From positions 1 to 64,000 of the forward strand of contig CAZJRQ010000010.1 in the NCBI GenBank assembly GCA_964548535.1: 64,000 bases of DNA. Reading direction: 5' to 3'. Under the pieces are notes generated by a model that was not told the origin of the DNA, made no database searches, and worked only from the letters and a program-made list of their open reading frames with translations. The stretch is from CAZJRQ01 sp964548535. GTDB lineage: Bacteria > Bacillota > Clostridia > Oscillospirales > Ruminococcaceae. This document shows, one piece after another, positions 60,544-64,000 of the stretch (position 1 is the stretch's first letter; each line of letters starts with the position of its first letter). A program made the position numbers and the translations under genes.

Positions 60544-61290
60544 ATGAATGAAAACGAAAGCAAATTACTAATTAAAGATAAATTTACAAGCAATAAAAAA
60601 CAGACATTAAAGTATAAGAAGAGAATTCAAATTATCAGCCTAGTAGTATTCATAGTTTTGATGATAGGCGCTACATTACTGCTAATGCCATTAATTCGAA
60701 GTATGCGAACGGCGCAGGGTATGGAGGACTTAAAAACCTCTATCGGACAGTATAACATATTCATTTCGGCATTGATTTTTGTTTTTTTGCAGGGCTTGCA
60801 GGTGGTTGTGGCGATTGTCCCGCCGATTCAGGTGGTAGGCGGATTGTTATTTGGCTGGTTTTGGGGAGCAGTGCTTTCGTTTATAGGGGCATTCTTAGGC
60901 AGTTTAGTTGTATTTATGCTTGTGAAAAAAATTGGTGCACCGCTTGTTGAAGCGTCGGTTGGTGAAAAGCACTTAAAGAAGTTTAAATTTTTGCAAGATG
61001 AGAGAAAGCTTACAGGAATTTTAATGATTCTTTATTTGATACCAGCATTTCCGAAAGATGTGCTGACATATATTGTTCCGCTGACTAAAATGGATAAAAA
61101 GGACTTTTTCATGTATGTAGTGCCTTGTAGATTGCCGGCGATAATTTTATCTACAGTATTTGGAAGCAATGTTGGAGACGGGAATTTTAAAATAGCAATT
61201 GTTATTCTTGCAATAGTAATTACGATTGGTATTATTGCATTTTTCTTTAAAGATGCTATATTGAACAAATTAAAGCAACGAAAGAAATAA
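60544..61290 (+). CDS. TVP38/TMEM64 family (VTT-domain) membrane protein
   Basis: Membrane protein of 248 residues of the DedA/VTT superfamily. The core motif region runs GLQVVVAIVPPIQVVGGLLFGWFWGAVLSFIGAFLGSL in summary form (from about residue 80 to 120), followed by the YLIPAFPKDVLTYIVPLT re-entrant loop. Relatives are lipid scramblases or transporters. AGAGGAG precedes the ATG, and a terminator follows directly. Confidence 0.87.
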   Translation: MNENESKLLIKDKFTSNKKQTLKYKKRIQIISLVVFIVLMIGATLLLMPLIRSMRTAQGMEDLKTSIGQYNIFISALIFVFLQGLQVVVAIVPPIQVVGGLLFGWFWGAVLSFIGAFLGSLVVFMLVKKIGAPLVEASVGEKHLKKFKFLQDERKLTGILMILYLIPAFPKDVLTYIVPLTKMDKKDFFMYVVPCRLPAIILSTVFGSNVGDGNFKIAIVILAIVITIGIIAFFFKDAILNKLKQRKK

Positions 61291-61294
61291 AAAA

Positions 61295-61335
61295 CAGGCG
61301 GTTATTTACAAAAAAGACCGCCTGCTATTTTTTTT
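61295..61335 (+). terminator. Terminator after the VTT-domain gene
   Basis: CAGGCGGT (61295-61302) and ACCGCCTG (61317-61324) pair around a 14-base loop, followed by TATTTTTTTT. Confidence 0.85.
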
Positions 61336-61347
61336 GTCATAAAACTG

Positions 61348-61376
61348 TTGACAAACTATAGTATATATGATATAAT
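61348..61376 (+). promoter_or_regulatory. First consensus promoter of the tRNA cluster
   Basis: TTGACA (61348-61353), 17 bases, TATAAT (61371-61376), a perfect match. TCGTTGATTAAG follows. Confidence 0.88.
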
Positions 61377-61442
61377 TAATTTCGTTGATTAAGACAAAAC
61401 AAAGAAATCGAAAAACATTTCGAAAAAAGTTTTGAAAAGGTG

Positions 61443-61471
61443 TTGACAAATTACACGAGATGTGATATAAT
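61443..61471 (+). promoter_or_regulatory. Second consensus promoter of the tRNA cluster
   Basis: TTGACA (61443-61448), 17 bases, TATAAT (61466-61471), 95 bases after the first. The sequence just after it (ATCGTTGACTAG) resembles that after the first promoter, so the pair probably arose by duplication. Confidence 0.88.
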
Positions 61472-61527
61472 AAATATCGTTGACTAGCAAAGAATTGCGG
61501 ATTGCTTTTCAAATCAATTAAACATTT

Positions 61528-61601
61528 GCGGGTGTAGTTCAGTGGTAGAACTCCAGCCTTCCAAGCTGGCCATGTGGGTTCGATTCCCATCACCCGCTCC
61601 A
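61528..61601 (+). tRNA. tRNA-Gly (TCC)
   Basis: Acceptor arms GCGGGTG and CACCCGC, discriminator T, encoded CCA at 61599-61601. The anticodon loop CTTCCAA gives anticodon TCC. The T-loop GGTTCGATTCC is normal. Confidence 0.97.
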
Positions 61602-61641
61602 AATATGCACCATATGGTGCAATTTTTATGTATATAGTTAT

Positions 61642-61718
61642 GCGCCTTTAGCTCAGCTGGATAGAGCAACTGCCTTCTAAGCAGTAGGCCACTGGTTCGA
61701 GTCCAGTAAGGCGCACCA
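61642..61718 (+). tRNA. tRNA-Arg (TCT)
   Basis: Acceptor arms GCGCCTT and AAGGCGC, discriminator A, encoded CCA. The anticodon stem-loop ACTGC-CTTCTAA-GCAGT gives TCT, reading AGA/AGG arginine codons. Confidence 0.97.
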
Positions 61719-61725
61719 AATATAA

Positions 61726-61760
61726 ATATAATCACACCAAAATTGTTGGTGTGATTATAT
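61726..61760 (+). repeat. Perfect hairpin between tRNA-Arg and tRNA-His
   Basis: A 14-bp perfect stem, ATATAATCACACCA (61726-61739) with TGGTGTGATTATAT (61747-61760), and a 7-base loop. No T-run follows, and the next tRNA starts three bases later. It may guide processing of the tRNA precursor. Confidence 0.7.
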
Positions 61761-61762
61761 AT

Positions 61763-61840
61763 GGTGGGTGTAGCGTAGTTGGTTAACGCGTCAGTTTGTG
61801 GCACTGAAGACCGTGGGTTCGAATCCCATCATCCACCCCA
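61763..61840 (+). tRNA. tRNA-His (GTG)
   Basis: Anticodon loop TTGTGGC with anticodon GTG. Acceptor arms GTGGGTG and CATCCAC with an extra G at -1 (61763) opposite discriminator C, the identity mark of tRNA-His. CCA is encoded at 61838-61840. Confidence 0.97.
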
Positions 61841-61870
61841 TATTGATGTCCCAAAAAAGATGTCATAGCA

Positions 61871-61897
61871 AAAAAGTCCGATTTATCGGACTTTTTT
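61871..61897 (+). terminator. Terminator of the tRNA cluster
   Basis: AAAAAGTCCGA and TCGGACTTTTTT form a perfect stem with a TTTA loop. It can work in both directions, also ending the gene scrap on the minus strand. Confidence 0.88.
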
Positions 61898-61902
61898 GAC
61901 GT

Positions 61903-62010
61903 TTAAGGGGCGAAAAATGTTACTTCATTTTCATAGAGTGTCATAACATCTTTCTTCACAAGCTGTGGCCCTTTCATCAAAAAAGGGATTCGAATCTGTG
62001 CAAAGGCATT
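61903..62010 (-). pseudogene. Gene scrap next to tRNA-His
   Basis: The minus strand is open and protein-like for 35 codons (containing AFAQIRIPFLMKGPQLVKKD and YENEVTFFAP) and stops at 61903. A stop precedes it and there is no start. It is probably the C-terminal end of a gene lost when an element next to the tRNA cluster decayed. The family is not recognised. Confidence 0.4.
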
Positions 62011-62059
62011 TTAACTTAGTAATAACCCCTAAAAATATAATTTAATGCTCATAAATTTA

Positions 62060-62107
62060 AGACTATTTCAGAAGATGAAAAAATTTCATGCTGAAATTGT
62101 CTTTTTT
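62060..62107 (+). terminator. Intrinsic terminator before the DUF4314 gene
   Basis: AGACTATTTCAG (62060-62071) pairs with CTGAAATTGTCT (62091-62102), with one mismatch, followed by TTTTT. No gene on the plus strand upstream explains it, so it may be left over from a lost element gene. Confidence 0.6.
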
Positions 62108-62228
62108 GCGTTTATGGAGGGGAGTTGATTTTAATGTAAAAGAATTTTTTTGAATCCACTATCATTAAATATAACAGATATGAGAAAAACACTAACTACT
62201 ACTTTATTATACGAGGAGAATAACTAAT

Positions 62229-62489
62229 ATGTATAACGAAAATAGGATTGATATGCTGAGAAAGCAGTATCCAGTAGGAACTAGAATTCAGATTGACCAT
62301 ATGGAAGATGACTATGCTGTGCCATGTGGTACTAAAGGCAAAATTATCGGGGTTGATGATGCGGGGTCATTACTAATGAAGTGGGACAATGGTAGTTCGC
62401 TTTCTATAATTCCTGAAGTCGACAGCTTCCACAAAATTGAGCAGGAAGAAATACAGTCAGAAGAAATTGAACCTGATATAACAATGTAG
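62229..62489 (+). CDS. DUF4314 domain protein
   Basis: A protein of 86 residues with the DUF4314 core (RIDMLRKQYPVGTRIQIDHMEDDYAVPCGTKGKIIGVDDAGSLLMKWDNGSSL-type, residues 6-62) and an acidic tail. It is an SH3-like small protein found in conjugative elements and phages of gut Firmicutes, with unknown function. GAGGAG precedes the ATG. The neighbourhood (broken DNA methyltransferase, gene scraps) supports mobile-element origin. Confidence 0.85.
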   Translation: MYNENRIDMLRKQYPVGTRIQIDHMEDDYAVPCGTKGKIIGVDDAGSLLMKWDNGSSLSIIPEVDSFHKIEQEEIQSEEIEPDITM

Positions 62490-62549
62490 CAGTTAAATCA
62501 AACTAATGATTTAGCTGCTTTTTTGTATATAAATTATGAGAGGAAAGGA

Positions 62550-64000
62550 ATGAAAAAAATGATACGATTTTTTGACGCATTTGCAGGAATAGGAGGTGCG
62601 AGGCAAGGTTTAGAAAAAACAGGAGAATTTCAATGTATGGGGTATTGTGAAGTGGATAAATTCGCAGTTCAGTCATACAGAACGATTTTTGATATCAGGC
62701 AACCTGATGAACAAGTTCATCAGCAGGAGGAATATTATGAAAACATCAAAACTATCGATACAGCAAAGCAAAGCCAATTGCGATTGGCTTTGAGATTTTG
62801 ATCTCCTCGTTGGCGGACCGCCATGCCAATCCTATAGCGTGGCAGGTTAACCTGATGACTAGTCATCAGCTGGAAAAGGGTTTAACGATGAGCGAGGGAA
62901 TTTGTTCTTCGAGTATATCAGACTTCTTGAAGCCAAAAGGCCAGCTCAACGCAGTTGAGGTTAGTATTCTTATCGCTGAAAACGTGCTCGGTTTGCTTAG
63001 TGCTTCGCAGGGGTATTGTTTTGGAACAATCATTGAAAAAATTTGCGAACTGGGGTATAGCATCACAGTGGCGTAATGTCTTGTTCCAAGCCATGGCTTA
63101 ACAGCGCCGATTTCGGTGTCCCCAAATCAAGAAAACGAGTGTTTCATTGTAAAGCCTTGTGAGCAAGGCTTTGATATCATTGGAGAAAGATGCCCCATCG
63201 AAATATTGGCTTTCGGAGGAACAAACGAGAAAAATCTGCAGCAAATTATCGGAGGAAGTCAAGGCTCAAGAGTATATTCCACTGATGGATTAGCCACCAC
63301 ACAGTGTAGCGGATCAGGTGGATTCGGCTCGAAAACAGGCCTTTATTTCATTGATATGAATTCGCCTCCCAATCTTACAGAAACAGCAAGATGTATTACA
63401 GGCAGACAAAACAGCGGCATTTCAAACCGCAAGGGTGAGCATTCTGGAGTTTTTCACGATGAAAATGAAGTAAATCAATATGCGATTGGTTTTAACAGAA
63501 AAGATGGTATTACAAGTAAAATTGATGTTGCCTATACTTTGAGTGCAAGTGATTACAGAGGTTTGAATAGAAATCAGATTCAAACTGCTGTTTTTATTGA
63601 TTTAAATGAAGATGGAAAAATAACTGATAATGCAAGATGTCTGCATACAAGAATGGATTTAGGCATTACCAAAGGAAAGCATGAAGGTGAGCGTTCAGGA
63701 GTTTTAATTGAAGATGCACCTCGGGCAATCCTTAATCCTTTTAAGGAGAAAACCTATCAAAATGGACGAAGAATTAAAGAACCTGACGAACCTATGTTCA
63801 CCATAACTGTGACCGACCGCCATGGTGTAATTCATAAAGGAAGGATTCGCAGATTAATGCCCATTGAATGCTGGCGATTGCAGGGCTTTAATACTTCTGA
63901 TTTTCAAAAGGTGCAAAATATCGGAATGTCAGATTCTCAGCTTTACAAGCAAGCTGGCAATGCAATTACAACCAATGTGATGGAAGCAATCGGAAGAAAT
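62550..64000 (+). pseudogene. Broken DNA (cytosine-5) methyltransferase, runs off the window
   Basis: The start region is normal: ATG 62550 with AGGAAAGGA, then RFFDAFAGIGGARQGLE (motif I). The reading frame then breaks several times. FDLLVGGPPCQSYSVAG (motif IV with the catalytic cysteine) is in another frame near 62797-62850, followed by two in-frame stops. NDERGNLFFEYIRLLEAKRPA follows, then LIAENVLGL in another frame, then a decayed GVPxxRxRVF motif VIII near 63100-63155. From about 63140 to the window end one frame stays open and carries the target-recognition region and motifs IX-X (RRLMPIECWRLQGF, QAGNAITTNV). The intact 3' half and broken 5' half suggest recent decay or sequence errors. 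Confidence 0.8.

Noticed and set aside
61306..61804. Two minus-strand ORFs (98 and 96 residues) across tRNA-Gly, tRNA-Arg and tRNA-His
   Set aside because: They are antisense to three clear tRNA genes. Sequences such as MGIEPTWPAWKAGVLPLNYTR are a well-known false product of antisense tRNA reading.
62798..63076. Independent 92-residue gene
   Set aside because: Its second half (LIAENVLGLLSASQGYCFGTIIEKICELGYSIT) is the middle of the broken cytosine methyltransferase in one of its shifted frames.

Overview
The window is an AT-rich, spore-forming Firmicute of the class Clostridia. A Ruminococcus-like Oscillospirales relative is my best guess; no 16S gene is present to settle it. The evidence is the low-GC codon use, near-consensus AAGGAGG ribosome sites and TTGACA/TATAAT promoters, a cotJABC spore-coat operon, an rpoC starting at TTG, and a cell-wall-anchored phosphatase with an NPTTG-type sorting motif. 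A run of 100 N at 34580-34679 marks a scaffold joint. The same 55 bases lie on both sides of it, so the true gap is probably zero.

Layout. 1-435: GC-rich nested repeats. 436-9665: a zinc-ribbon membrane protein, a diguanylate cyclase, a phosphosugar mutase, a lipase-like hydrolase, a YifB AAA protein, two GNAT enzymes and an HTH protein with a glycine-rich tail. 9835-17627: the rpoB-rpoC operon with a perfect promoter and a terminator. 17741-30900: a second diguanylate cyclase, FetAB, an MGMT-like protein, an MFS pump behind a leader-peptide attenuator, an ArsR/flavodoxin-ferredoxin pair, a TetR-controlled MFS plus ABC exporter group, and a WYL-regulator neighbourhood with two matching operators. 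31033-41822: enolase, lactate dehydrogenase, a ZIP transporter, a MacAB-like export operon with two adaptor proteins, and a sodium:solute symporter. 41934-43086: cotJABC. 43184-52852: a complete type I-B CRISPR-Cas locus (cas6-cas8b-cas7-cas5-cas3-cas4-cas1-cas2, leader, 12 repeats with 11 spacers). 52851-61335: acetyltransferase, methyltransferase with an attenuator-like leader, lipoprotein, phosphatase, DUF5685 and DnaJ-like proteins, and membrane proteins. 61348-61840: tRNA-Gly, tRNA-Arg and tRNA-His behind two perfect promoters. 61841-64000: decayed mobile-element DNA (gene scrap, DUF4314 gene, broken cytosine methyltransferase).

The most interesting signal lies between cotJA and cas6. 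On the minus strand are two degenerate copies of the CRISPR repeat flanking a 14-nt guide, with their own promoter (43485-43514) and terminator (43184-43225). The first 13 nt of the guide match the 5' untranslated region of the cas operon itself at 43585-43597, with one mismatch at position 6. Type I effectors ignore that position. The match is next to a 5'-CCT PAM. This is the layout of a CreR/CreA-type guide RNA that would make Cascade repress its own operon. An intrinsic terminator between cas5 and cas3 would add a second level of control by lowering cas3-cas4-cas1-cas2 relative to Cascade.

Two other regulatory leaders stand out: the 12-codon leader peptide with overlapping terminator before the MFS pump (21781-21964), and a promoter/short-ORF/terminator leader before a methyltransferase (54454-54707).
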